This document shows, in pieces, positions 14,724-22,376 of a DNA stretch of 29,271 nucleotides. The stretch's first letter is position 1. Each line of letters opens with the position of its first letter. The notes beneath the pieces were generated by a model. That model was not told the origin of the DNA, did no database searches, and worked only from the letters and a program-made list of their open reading frames with translations. The DNA lies in contig JAEUQE010000098.1 of the NCBI GenBank assembly GCA_016789785.1, positions 1 to 29,271 of the forward strand, in the 5' to 3' direction. The position numbers were made by a program, and so were the translations under genes. Source of the stretch: Bryobacterales bacterium (GTDB lineage Bacteria > Acidobacteriota > Terriglobia > Bryobacterales > Bryobacteraceae).

Positions 14724-14841
14724 TGAGGTCCTTTCCACCCTTAACATATCGCAGATGGGAGCGGCGCACGGAGACGGTGATTTTGGGTCTCGTTGGGTGA
14801 TCCGTTTTGCTGCGATCCTTCGCGAATGTCTTGTGAGGCCC

Positions 14842-15669
14842 ATGATCCGGACATTCATCCTAACCGCACTGGCAGCGGCTGTGTGTCACGCCCAGCCGCT
14901 CACGGAAGAGACCCAGCGCCGCTATGTCGCCGCCGTCTATGACATGCTCGGCATTGCGCCAACGCCCGATACAACGGAGCGAATCCGCCAGCGCCTTGCA
15001 GCAGCTTGGAGCAATCAGGAGCAAGGCGAAATCGACGGCACGCTGTTTGTGGTGAACAAGCACCGTGACATCCAGTCGATGCCGGAGCCACGGAGGACGA
15101 GCGAGCACGCATTGTTGCGCATCTCATTGATTCAGACTTATCGCAACAACGCGGCAGCGGACCCGATGGTCAGGCATTTGCTCGCTCGTTACGATGAGCA
15201 GAATCCGGCTTTGGCGCCTGGCAATCCCCCGCTCACCCGTGAGTCCGCCAGTGCCTGGATCGATCTGGTTACGCTGGCAACAACGGGATCGTTTCAGATC
15301 TCCATTGAGGAGCGCGAGCGGGGGATTCGCGCCATCGCACAGCGTTACTCCGAAGCGAACGCCGAACTTCAGATGATGGTCTACAGCTCCATCTACTTCG
15401 CTACGCGTCTTAAGGCGGAATGGCCTTCCATGAAGCCGCAGGCTCGCGCCGACTGGACGAACATGTTGCGCAGTGTCTTCAATCCGCAACCCAACGTGCA
15501 AGCCGGCCAGATCCAGCAGATGCTGAATCAGCACAGCTTCCGGATGATGCAGAATCAGCTCAATTTCATGCAGCAGAATACAGACACGATCATGGGATCT
15601 CCGCCTTATTTTGATCCATCGTGCAATTGTTGGAAGCAGCGTGGAGGCATAGTGACGGAGTTTCGGTAG
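14842..15669 (+). CDS. Secreted protein of unknown function
   Basis: A 275-residue protein I do not recognise. It has a Sec signal ('MIRTFILTALAAAVCHAQ'), a largely helical body and a C-terminal Gln/Met/Asn-rich segment (about residues 220-255, with 'MLNQHSFRMMQNQLNFMQQN') that may form a coiled coil or bind a partner. It ends with a short Cys pair in 'FDPSCNCWKQRGG'. There is no haem motif, transmembrane helix or recognisable catalytic pattern. The start at ATG 14842 has GAGG 4 nt upstream and gives the signal peptide; in-frame upstream codons to 14581 would overlap the divergent cytochrome gene. It is divergent from that cytochrome gene over 118 nt, so the two may share regulation. Confidence 0.7.
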   Translation: MIRTFILTALAAAVCHAQPLTEETQRRYVAAVYDMLGIAPTPDTTERIRQRLAAAWSNQEQGEIDGTLFVVNKHRDIQSMPEPRRTSEHALLRISLIQTYRNNAAADPMVRHLLARYDEQNPALAPGNPPLTRESASAWIDLVTLATTGSFQISIEERERGIRAIAQRYSEANAELQMMVYSSIYFATRLKAEWPSMKPQARADWTNMLRSVFNPQPNVQAGQIQQMLNQHSFRMMQNQLNFMQQNTDTIMGSPPYFDPSCNCWKQRGGIVTEFR

Positions 15670-15736
15670 CGGCCCCCCGTGTGCCGGCGTTGAAGTTGAG
15701 GTAATGGGCGATTCGGGCGTGAGCTCCTGGAGCTAC

Positions 15737-16618
15737 TTACGATAGACCGGATTTTTCGAGTGCCTCTTCGACCGATGACGCGGTGAGCACTCGTTCGCTC
15801 CACAATTCGAGGGTTTCCGCGTTCGCTTCCTCCAGCCGCTCGGTGGCCCAGTTGGACAGATCGCCAAAACGAACTGTCAGGAGCCGGGCCAAGAGCCGCC
15901 GGGCTTCCTGCCTGCGCCCCTCTTCCCGTCCTAGCTTCAGGCCTTCTTCACGGCCTTCCGCCGACCAGACCTTGTAGGCCATGGACTGTTTCAGCATCTC
16001 TTCGGTCAGCATCTTCTCGAACCTCCGGAACAACTCTTCATTGTCATCGTAACGCAGTCCCGCCATGATGGCCGTGCGGCCTGCCAGATCACGGTCGCGG
16101 TGCGCTGCCAGCCGCCGTACCAACTCCTGCTCGTCGCCGCCGGTCATTGCCATCAGCGGAACCCACGGCAGAACTGTGGGCCGATTCAGTGCAAGCGCAT
16201 CGCTGGCCGGCATCTTCCACGGCTTGACGAGATTGACATCCATGGCACGGTAGCTGCCGCCGCCGACGCACTCATACCGGCGCGGCGGAACCGGGGGCAT
16301 TCCGTGCTCAGTGAGTATGACGATGCGGGTGTAGACAGGCAGGTCGTACTTGATGTGCAACAGACTCACATAGTTCAGCATCCGCGGCAGGTCCAGCAGC
16401 GAGTAGCGCGTGGTCGCCTCGAAATGATGGATTTCCTTCGTGCCCGCCCGCTTCACCACATACGCATGGTCGACGCGCTTGGTCGAGATTGCAACCTCGC
16501 GTTCAACAGGCTCTATCTCGATATCCTCGTCGATTCCGATACCAGCGAATAGAGACAAAGCGCTGCGAGGATCCTCCTCGTGCAGGATCTTGAACTCCAG
16601 GTCGAATGGTTCGCTCAC
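15737..16618 (-). CDS. Rpn/PD-(D/E)XK nuclease-like protein with DUF4351-like C-terminus
   Basis: A soluble protein of about 293 residues resembling the Rpn/transposase_31-like group. The N-terminal half carries a possible PD-(D/E)XK core: Asp in 'STKRVDHAYVVKR' followed by 'EIHHFEATTRYS' and 'YDLPVYTRIVILTEHG'. The C-terminal part has a charged helix 'REEGLKLGREEGRRQEARRL' followed by a DUF4351-like end ('LLTVRFGDLSNWATERLEEA'). Rpn-type proteins are DNA endonucleases linked to recombination or phage defence; here the nuclease residues are only partly convincing. The start is uncertain: GTG 16618 is chosen because homology begins there and longer forms overlap the divergent gene at 16682; ATG 16702 is an alternative. 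No neighbouring transposase or repeat ends are seen. Confidence 0.7.
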   Translation of the reverse strand: MSEPFDLEFKILHEEDPRSALSLFAGIGIDEDIEIEPVEREVAISTKRVDHAYVVKRAGTKEIHHFEATTRYSLLDLPRMLNYVSLLHIKYDLPVYTRIVILTEHGMPPVPPRRYECVGGGSYRAMDVNLVKPWKMPASDALALNRPTVLPWVPLMAMTGGDEQELVRRLAAHRDRDLAGRTAIMAGLRYDDNEELFRRFEKMLTEEMLKQSMAYKVWSAEGREEGLKLGREEGRRQEARRLLARLLTVRFGDLSNWATERLEEANAETLELWSERVLTASSVEEALEKSGLS

Positions 16619-16659
16619 GAAGTGGTAGTGCGTGGACGCACACGTTTTTCTCACCTCGA

Positions 16660-16665
16660 TATACT
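16660..16665 (+). promoter_or_regulatory. -10 element of the racemase-like gene
   Basis: TATACT ends 16 nt before ATG 16682, predicting a 5' leader of about ten nucleotides without a Shine-Dalgarno sequence. It lies in the 63-nt divergent spacer shared with the Rpn-like gene. Confidence 0.35.
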
Positions 16666-16681
16666 TGAGTCCGCGAACTCG

Positions 16682-17347
16682 ATGACTCTCACCTTCTTCC
16701 ATACCGCACCCGCCAATGAAGCTTTGTTCGAAGCTCTGATCCGTGAACTGGCGCCCGGCATTCCGACGCGTCACGTTGTTGAGCCTCAGCATCTTGAGCA
16801 ATCCGTGGCCGCAGGCCAGGTCACTCCAGAAATCGATGCGGGCGTTCGCCAAAGTCTGCTCGCAGCGATCGGGCCGGAGACGGGACTGCTGGTCTGTACC
16901 TGCTCCACCATTGGCGGTTGCGCGGACCGCACAACCCATGCCCGTGTTCCGATCACTCGGATCGACCGTGCGATGGCGGAGCAGGCCGTAGCCGCGGGCC
17001 GCCGAATCCTGATTGCGGCCTGTGTGCCAAGCACCCTCGCGCCGACTCGCGAACTGGTGGAGGATGCAGCCGCACGGGCAGGACGGCAAGTGAATCTGGA
17101 TGTGCAATTGATGCGCGAGCCCTGGGACCTCTTCCTGCAAGGCGACAAGCCAGGCTATTGGGCCGCGATTGCGGCGCGTCTTCGAGAGTGCGCCGCAGAC
17201 TACGATGCCATCGTGCTGGCACAGGCTTCGATGGCGGGTGCGGCGCCTCTGCTTGCGGATTTGCCGGTTCCCGTTCTGGCGAGCCCGCGCATCGGTGTCG
17301 AGGCGGCGATTGCCGCTTACCTCGCCGCAGTATCCAACGCCGGGTGA
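16682..17347 (+). CDS. Aspartate/glutamate racemase-superfamily protein
   Basis: A 221-residue cytoplasmic protein of the Asp/Glu/hydantoin racemase superfamily, two-domain enzymes that normally use a pair of cysteines. The first active-site loop is present as 'LLVCTCSTIGGCAD' (about residues 70-82). The second is 'YDAIVLAQASMAGAAPLL' (about 176-193), with Ala-Ser where the second Cys would be expected. The protein may therefore have lost racemase activity or act as a decarboxylase or isomerase of the superfamily. ATG 16682 is chosen because the family fold starts directly with 'LTFFHTAPANEALF'. It is divergent from the Rpn-like gene and convergent with the SMP-30-like gene (4-nt gap), so it stands alone. 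Substrate unknown. Confidence 0.75.
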   Translation: MTLTFFHTAPANEALFEALIRELAPGIPTRHVVEPQHLEQSVAAGQVTPEIDAGVRQSLLAAIGPETGLLVCTCSTIGGCADRTTHARVPITRIDRAMAEQAVAAGRRILIAACVPSTLAPTRELVEDAAARAGRQVNLDVQLMREPWDLFLQGDKPGYWAAIAARLRECAADYDAIVLAQASMAGAAPLLADLPVPVLASPRIGVEAAIAAYLAAVSNAG

Positions 17348-17351
17348 CCTT

Positions 17352-18245
17352 TCAGCGCGCGCGATTGCCCGGCCAACGCGTCCACTCGACGCCAGCCTTG
17401 TCTGCGCGAAACGTGACCACTCGTTTCTGATCCGCATCGGTCACATAGACGGTTTTGCCGTCGGGTCCGCCGAAGCAAAGGTTCGTTGGATGACGGCCAA
17501 GGACGTCGATCTCGCGGAGCACCTTACCCTGCGGCGACACAATCACCACGGTCCCTTTTCCATGCCTGGTGATATAGAGATTGCCCGCGACGTCGCATCG
17601 CATTCCATCGAAGCCAAAGTCTGGGAATTCCATCAACAGGCTCTTGTTGGCGACATCGCCGTTGGGCTCGATGTCGAACACCCAGACCTTGCGCTGGACA
17701 CTCTCGTTGACATAGAGCTTGCGTCCATCGGGGCTGACTTCGATCCCGTTCGTCGTTCCCATATCACTTGCAATCTTCTTCACATTGCCGTTGGTGTCGA
17801 TCCGCCAGAGCTGACCCGTTCCTTCTTTCCAGTTGGGATCACTCGCATACAACATGCCGTTCGGAGCGATGGCGAGATCGTTGGGCTGGCTCATGGCTGG
17901 CTCGTGCGCGAAGACTTGAAAGGTGCGCTTCACAGTATCGACGAGCAGCACGTTGTGGTTTGTGTAGTCGGCCACGAACATCCGCCCCTTTGGGTCGAAG
18001 CGAATGCCGTTAGCCAGTGAGCCATTTGTGAACTCAAGGAAGACCTCCGCCTTGCCTTGTGGCGAGACGCGTCCAATGGTCGGCTTGCGCGCAAAGCTTA
18101 CGGCATAGAGGTTGCCCTCGCGATCCACTGCTGGTCCTTCGATCTCCGCCGTGAAACTCCCCGCTTCGGTGAAGGGTCTGGCCTTCCATAACTCTTCGGG
18201 CTGAGCCTGCACGCTGACGGCGATGAGCAACCAAAGGATGAGCAT
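17352..18245 (-). CDS. Secreted SMP-30/gluconolactonase-like beta-propeller protein
   Basis: A 297-residue exported six-bladed propeller. A short signal (residues 1-15, 'LILWLLIAVSVQAQ') precedes SMP-30/LRE repeats. The four residues that bind the metal in gluconolactonase/SMP-30 appear to be kept: Glu in 'AEIEGPAVDREGN', Asn in 'MSQPNDLAIAPNG', Asn in 'GTTNGIEVSPDG' and Asp in 'FGFDGMRCDVAGN'. The family hydrolyses sugar lactones, and close relatives are strictosidine-synthase-like or drug-responsive lactonases. A periplasmic lactonase would fit beside sugar-oxidising cytochromes. A TACGAT element stands 6 nt before ATG and no Shine-Dalgarno sequence is visible. It is divergent from module B with 90 nt between starts, so the two units may share control. 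Confidence 0.85.
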   Translation of the reverse strand: MLILWLLIAVSVQAQPEELWKARPFTEAGSFTAEIEGPAVDREGNLYAVSFARKPTIGRVSPQGKAEVFLEFTNGSLANGIRFDPKGRMFVADYTNHNVLLVDTVKRTFQVFAHEPAMSQPNDLAIAPNGMLYASDPNWKEGTGQLWRIDTNGNVKKIASDMGTTNGIEVSPDGRKLYVNESVQRKVWVFDIEPNGDVANKSLLMEFPDFGFDGMRCDVAGNLYITRHGKGTVVIVSPQGKVLREIDVLGRHPTNLCFGGPDGKTVYVTDADQKRVVTFRADKAGVEWTRWPGNRAR

Positions 18246-18251
18246 GGGGAT

Positions 18252-18257
18252 ATCGTA
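18252..18257 (-). promoter_or_regulatory. -10 element directly before the SMP-30-like gene
   Basis: On the minus strand TACGAT (18257 to 18252) is followed by 6 nt and then ATG 18245, the same layout as at several other gene starts here. No -35 hexamer is clear. Confidence 0.4.
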
Positions 18258-18302
18258 CCAACACGCCGCCAGCTTACCCGAGACGACGGCGAATTGCTCA
18301 TG

Positions 18303-18328
18303 TATAATGCTCCCAACCCTACGAGGAG
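18303..18328 (+). promoter_or_regulatory. Promoter -10 and ribosome binding site of module B
   Basis: A perfect TATAAT (18303-18308) lies 27 nt before ATG 18336, giving a leader of about 20 nt. The leader contains GAGGAGG (about 18323-18329), 6-7 nt from the ATG. This site decides the start over the in-frame ATG at 18294, which would precede the transcript. No good -35 is seen. Confidence 0.6.
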
Positions 18329-18335
18329 GCTATTC

Positions 18336-20192
18336 ATGGTTCGTCCCTCCGCCCTGTTTGCCGGAGTTGCGGCTCTCGGTGTGTTGTTCGCCGGCGACTC
18401 TCATCCTCCCGCGGTCAAGCCGGCTGGTGCGAAAGCGGCGCGCGTGGAGCCGATGACTGCCGGGAAGTTTGCCGAGGTTCACGCCCCGATCTTTCAACCG
18501 CCAAAGAGTAACGACGCGGGTGCGATCACGGAGCGTATTGCACCGTCGGGTAATGGAACAACCAGGGCAACCGTTTCCGCCCGCAGCTATATCGACCGGC
18601 ATGTTATCGGCAAGATGCAGCGGGACAACATACCGCATGCGCCGTTGTCGAATGACTATGAGTTCGTGCGGCGAGTCACGCTCGACCTCACCGGCCGCAT
18701 ACCCACACCGGCGGATGTCCGCGGTTTCGTTGCGGATCCCGATCCAGCCAAGCGCGACAAACTCATCGACAAACTGCTTGCCAGCGAAGCGTTCGTGGAC
18801 AAGTGGGCGTATTTTTTCATGGATCTGTTTCGGGCCAACGGCAAGATGGGCCGTGGCCAGAACCTCTTTCACTACTGGATGAAAGAGAATCTTCGTGTTG
18901 ACCGGCCCTACGACGATGCGGTGCGCGACATGGTTGCCGCGTCAGCGAAGTCAAACCATGTGGTGGCCGCCTCGAATGTAATTGCGCGCGAGCATGTGCA
19001 AGGCAAAGCGCAGCCCGACGACGGGAAAGACTTCGGCATGGTGCAGCAGTTGGACACGCATGATGAACTCGCTGTGCTGTACGGGAAGACGTTTCTCGGC
19101 ATCAACTTCTCCTGCATCAGTTGCCACGATGGCCGCGGTCATCTGGAGAAGGTCAACCTTTGGTTGAGCCAGCGGAAGCGCACCGAGTTCTATCAGTTCG
19201 CCGCATTCTTGGGCAACTCCCGCTACCTCATGTATTGGGAAGATGGCAAGCCTCAATCGGGCGAGTTCTTGATCGACGATGAGAACCCCGGCTACGACTC
19301 CAAGGGCAAGAGCATGATTCGCGTGCCTCGATTCGGAGGCGCCTCATCTCCCGCTTTCATCATGACCGGCGAGCAGCCGCGCAAAGGCGAAGAGCCTCGG
19401 GAAGCGCTGGGCCGCATGATTACGGCTCACCCGCAGTTCGCACGCGCAACCGCGAATTTGTTTTGGGCGCGATTGATGGGCTTCGGCATCGTGGAGCCGT
19501 ACGATGAGTTCGATCTTGCGCGCTACGACAAATCTCCCGAAGGATGGCAGGCGCAGGCATCGCATCCCGAGTTGCTCGATGCGCTGGCCCACGACTTCCG
19601 GTCGAATGGCTATCGCATCAAGCGGCTGATCGCGGCCATCTGCAAGTCGAATGCGTATCAGCTCTCGGCACGCTTTGAAGGCGAGTGGAAAGACAGCTAC
19701 ACGAAGTACTACGCGCGCAAATTCGTGCGTCAACTGGCTGCCGAAGAAGTGCATGACTCCATTGTGGTGGCGACGGGCAGGCCAGGCAGCTTCAACTATG
19801 GCGGGCAGAAAATGGGCATGGCGATGCAGATGAGCGGTCCTGCCGGCGGTGGCGATGTGAAGTACTTCATGCAGACCTTCGGCCAGTCGAACCGCAGCAA
19901 TCCGCCGAAGGCTCCGGTGGGGTCGCCGCTGCAAGCGTTGCTGCTCATGCAGTCGTCCGTGGTGAATGAACGGGTGCTGGCCAGGAACGACAGCCGTGTG
20001 CAGCAGTTGCTGGATAGCTACAAGGACGATGCGCGCGTGGTGGAAGAGATGTTCCTTGGTACATTGGGCCGCGCAGCATCCGAGGATGAGAAGCGGATTG
20101 CGGTGGAGGAACTGAGCCGCGACCGCACCACGGGCGCACAGAATCTGCAGTGGGCCCTCATCAACAACGTGGAGTTTCTGTTCAACAAGTAA
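18336..20192 (+). CDS. DUF1549-DUF1553 secreted cytochrome lacking the PSCyt1 domain (module B)
   Basis: A 618-residue exported protein with signal 'MVRPSALFAGVAALGVLFAG'. It is clearly related to the module A protein but shorter by about 250 residues: the N-terminal PSCyt1 cytochrome is absent, and a roughly 80-residue linker leads straight into DUF1549 ('EFVRRVTLDLTGRIPTPADV', about residues 110-130). One haem motif, CISCH, lies near residue 259. DUF1553 begins at about residue 360 ('MITAHPQFARATANLFWARL') and runs to the end ('EELSRDRTTGAQNLQWALIN'). It is followed after 11 nt by a DUF1501 gene, repeating the module A pairing. Function of the family is not established. The start at ATG 18336 follows a clear -10 and Shine-Dalgarno sequence. 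Confidence 0.9.
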   Translation: MVRPSALFAGVAALGVLFAGDSHPPAVKPAGAKAARVEPMTAGKFAEVHAPIFQPPKSNDAGAITERIAPSGNGTTRATVSARSYIDRHVIGKMQRDNIPHAPLSNDYEFVRRVTLDLTGRIPTPADVRGFVADPDPAKRDKLIDKLLASEAFVDKWAYFFMDLFRANGKMGRGQNLFHYWMKENLRVDRPYDDAVRDMVAASAKSNHVVAASNVIAREHVQGKAQPDDGKDFGMVQQLDTHDELAVLYGKTFLGINFSCISCHDGRGHLEKVNLWLSQRKRTEFYQFAAFLGNSRYLMYWEDGKPQSGEFLIDDENPGYDSKGKSMIRVPRFGGASSPAFIMTGEQPRKGEEPREALGRMITAHPQFARATANLFWARLMGFGIVEPYDEFDLARYDKSPEGWQAQASHPELLDALAHDFRSNGYRIKRLIAAICKSNAYQLSARFEGEWKDSYTKYYARKFVRQLAAEEVHDSIVVATGRPGSFNYGGQKMGMAMQMSGPAGGGDVKYFMQTFGQSNRSNPPKAPVGSPLQALLLMQSSVVNERVLARNDSRVQQLLDSYKDDARVVEEMFLGTLGRAASEDEKRIAVEELSRDRTTGAQNLQWALINNVEFLFNK

Positions 20193-20203
20193 GGAGCACG
20201 GCG

Positions 20204-21592
20204 ATGCGTGTTGGCGAGATGTTTCCCAGCCGCAGGGAACTGATGCGGTACGGCGGGCTCGGGCTGTTGGGTGCAGCCGCGGAAGGCGTGTGGCCATTGC
20301 GCGTGCAAGCGGGCCAATCGAAGGTGACGCCACGGGGCAACGCACGGAACGTGCTGTTCTACGAAATCTCAGGTGCGATCTCGCATGTCGAATCATGGGA
20401 CTTCAAAGAGAATGCGGGAACGCCGAAGGATCTGGATGTCCGCAAGCTTCGCGATGATCTCTATCTCTCGAACCTGCTGTTTCCGCGATTGCAGAAGCAC
20501 ATGGACAAGTTCGCGATCCTGCGCACCTTGCAGAGTCATGAAGAGGTGCACTTCCGCGGCCAGTACTACGTGCAGACGGGACGGCAACTGAATCTGGCGT
20601 TTGCGAAGGAGATCCCCGCTGTCGGTTCGGTGATGGCGTTGGAGCTTGAGAACCGGCGGCGAGAGCAGGACACGTTTCCGAGCTACCTCTCGTTCTATCT
20701 CGAGAAGGGTGCGGCGGGCGCGCTTTCCACAGGTTTCCTGCCACCGCGATTCTCCGTGGTCGACATCAATCCCGAGTCGGCGGTGAAGAGCAACACACTG
20801 GACCAGAAGGCTGTGGAGTTGATGGAGCAGCGATGGAATCTGCTCTCGCGGCTGCGTGGCGCGAACAAGGGTCTTGCGAAATACGGACGCGACATGGCCG
20901 GATACGAGGACTTCTACGATACCGCGCATCGATTGATCAGCGATCCGCGCTGGCCCGCCGCATTCCAGGTCACCGATGCGGATAAGAAGCGCTATGGCAG
21001 CAATCCCGTGGGCGTCTCTGCGATCCTTGCGCGCAACGTGCTCGCGCAGGACGCGGGCACACACTACATTCATCTCTGCCATCCCAACTGGGACCATCAT
21101 GTGCAGATCTGGGATCGCAGCGCCGCCTCGAATCACTATGTGTGTTGCGCGGAACTCGACAATGCGCTGTCGAGCCTGATGGAAGATCTTTCCACGGTGC
21201 GATCGAAGCACGATTCGTCCAAGACATTGCTGGACGAGACGCTGGTGGTGGTGATGAGCGAGTTTGGCCGTACGCCCGGGGCTTTGAACAACATGGCCGG
21301 GCGCGATCACTACAATCCCTGCTACCCGGTCATGTTCGCGGGCGCCGGTGTGAAGGCGGGCAGAATTCTTGGGCGCACCGATGCGGCTGGGGAGAAGGCG
21401 ATCGAGATCGGCTGGGATCACAAGGTGCAGCCGCGCATTGAAAATGTCGTGGCCACCATGTTCTCCGCGCTTGGCATCGACTGGACGAAGGAGATTCGCA
21501 ACACACCCTCGGGACGCGCCTATCCTTACGTGGATCCGCTTGGGCCGCACGGCTACATACCGACCGATGAGATCTCGACTCTCTATACGTGA
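20204..21592 (+). CDS. DUF1501 family protein, Tat-exported (module B)
   Basis: A 462-residue protein with a twin-arginine-type signal ('SRRELMRYGGLGLLGAAAEG', about residues 9-28). It is a divergent member of DUF1501: 'EISGAISHVESWDFKENAG' stands where most members have GGxSQxDxFDPKP, so the first Asp and Gln are changed. 'PNWDHHVQIWDRSA', 'VVMSEFGRTPGALNN' and 'MAGRDHYNPCYPVMFAGAG' are kept. The start at ATG 20204 has GGAG 7 nt upstream, directly after the previous stop; ATG 20219 is a weaker alternative. Its last 26 nt overlap the next gene. Pairing with the DUF1549/DUF1553 protein suggests a joint extracytoplasmic role; a hydrolase-like activity on phosphate or sulfate esters is only suggested by the fold. 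Confidence 0.9.
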   Translation: MRVGEMFPSRRELMRYGGLGLLGAAAEGVWPLRVQAGQSKVTPRGNARNVLFYEISGAISHVESWDFKENAGTPKDLDVRKLRDDLYLSNLLFPRLQKHMDKFAILRTLQSHEEVHFRGQYYVQTGRQLNLAFAKEIPAVGSVMALELENRRREQDTFPSYLSFYLEKGAAGALSTGFLPPRFSVVDINPESAVKSNTLDQKAVELMEQRWNLLSRLRGANKGLAKYGRDMAGYEDFYDTAHRLISDPRWPAAFQVTDADKKRYGSNPVGVSAILARNVLAQDAGTHYIHLCHPNWDHHVQIWDRSAASNHYVCCAELDNALSSLMEDLSTVRSKHDSSKTLLDETLVVVMSEFGRTPGALNNMAGRDHYNPCYPVMFAGAGVKAGRILGRTDAAGEKAIEIGWDHKVQPRIENVVATMFSALGIDWTKEIRNTPSGRAYPYVDPLGPHGYIPTDEISTLYT

Positions 21593-22373
21593 TCGCCTGA
21601 GCGCTTTGTTCACCGCCTTGGTGCTGATGCCGGTGGCGTTCGCCGGCGAGCCGGGCACGGTGTTCATTCCTGGTGGCGAGTATCAGCGCGGGCGCACGCA
21701 TGCGCTTCCGGACGACGGGTTGAAATGGGTGCCCGAGGTGATGATGGATGACCGCCCCGTGCGCGCGGTGCACGTTGACCCGTTCTACATGGACGCGCAC
21801 GAAGTGACTAATGCGGAGTATGCGGCCTTCGTAAAGGCGGCCAGGCATCGCGCGCCTTACCATTGGCCGGAAGGCCGCGTGCCCGAGGGCAAGGCGAATC
21901 ACCCCGTGGTGAACGTGAGTTGGGAAGATGCTTCGGCGTACGCTAGGTGGGCGGGAAAGCGGCTTCCCACCGAGGCGGAATGGGAACGTGCCTGCCGTGG
22001 TTTGAGCGAAGGCGCGAAGTATTGGTGGGGCGAGGCGAAAGCGAGCAAGGAGGTTGCGCGCTACGGCGCCGTGGATGGTCCTCAGGTAGTGGGCAAGTGC
22101 AGACCGAATCCATTCGGTCTCCATGACATTGCGGGCAACGTGTGGGAATGGACTGCCGATTGGTACGATCGCGGCTACTATGAGAGCGCACCGTCGCGCA
22201 ATCCCAAGGGGCCGGCCAGCGGGCGCTACCGGGTGATTCGCGGAGGCTCGTGGTCCGATGTTGAGAAGTATCTGACATGCGCCTATCGCAGTTGGGCAAG
22301 GCCGGCGGAGCGAAGTCCGAACATCGGATTTCGTTGCGTGAAATCCGTGCTGCGGGCGCGATCCTCTGATTGA
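21567..22373 (+). CDS. Formylglycine-generating-enzyme (SUMF1)-like secreted protein, probably non-catalytic
   Basis: A 268-residue exported protein with signal 'LFTALVLMPVAFA' and one complete FGE-sulfatase/SUMF1 domain. Landmarks in order are 'TVFIPGGEYQRGR', 'VDPFYMDAHEVTNAEYAAFV', 'NVSWEDASAYARWAGKRLPT', 'NPFGLHDIAGNVWEWTADWY', 'YRVIRGGSWSD' and 'NIGFRC'. True formylglycine-generating enzymes carry a C-x4-C copper/active-site pair just after RGGS. Here only the second position has a Cys ('YLTCAYR') and the first is Glu, so sulfatase-activating activity is doubtful. The start at ATG 21567 overlaps the DUF1501 gene by 26 nt and gives the signal peptide, so the two are translationally coupled. 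A binding or scaffold role for the DUF1501 partner is possible. Confidence 0.85.
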   Translation: MRSRLSIRDRLSALFTALVLMPVAFAGEPGTVFIPGGEYQRGRTHALPDDGLKWVPEVMMDDRPVRAVHVDPFYMDAHEVTNAEYAAFVKAARHRAPYHWPEGRVPEGKANHPVVNVSWEDASAYARWAGKRLPTEAEWERACRGLSEGAKYWWGEAKASKEVARYGAVDGPQVVGKCRPNPFGLHDIAGNVWEWTADWYDRGYYESAPSRNPKGPASGRYRVIRGGSWSDVEKYLTCAYRSWARPAERSPNIGFRCVKSVLRARSSD

Positions 22374-22376
22374 GAT

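Noticed and set aside
15722..15734. AGCTCCTGGAGCT inverted repeat as terminator between convergent genes
   Set aside because: The arms are separated by only one base, so an RNA hairpin cannot close well, and no T run follows on either strand.
15737..16618. Rpn-like gene as part of an insertion sequence
   Set aside because: There are no terminal inverted repeats, target duplication or transposase core nearby; the family is often mislabelled as transposase.
16619..17437. N-terminal extension of the Rpn-like gene up to 17437
   Set aside because: The extra 273 residues are the complement of the racemase-like gene and show no family similarity; the homologous part starts near 16618.
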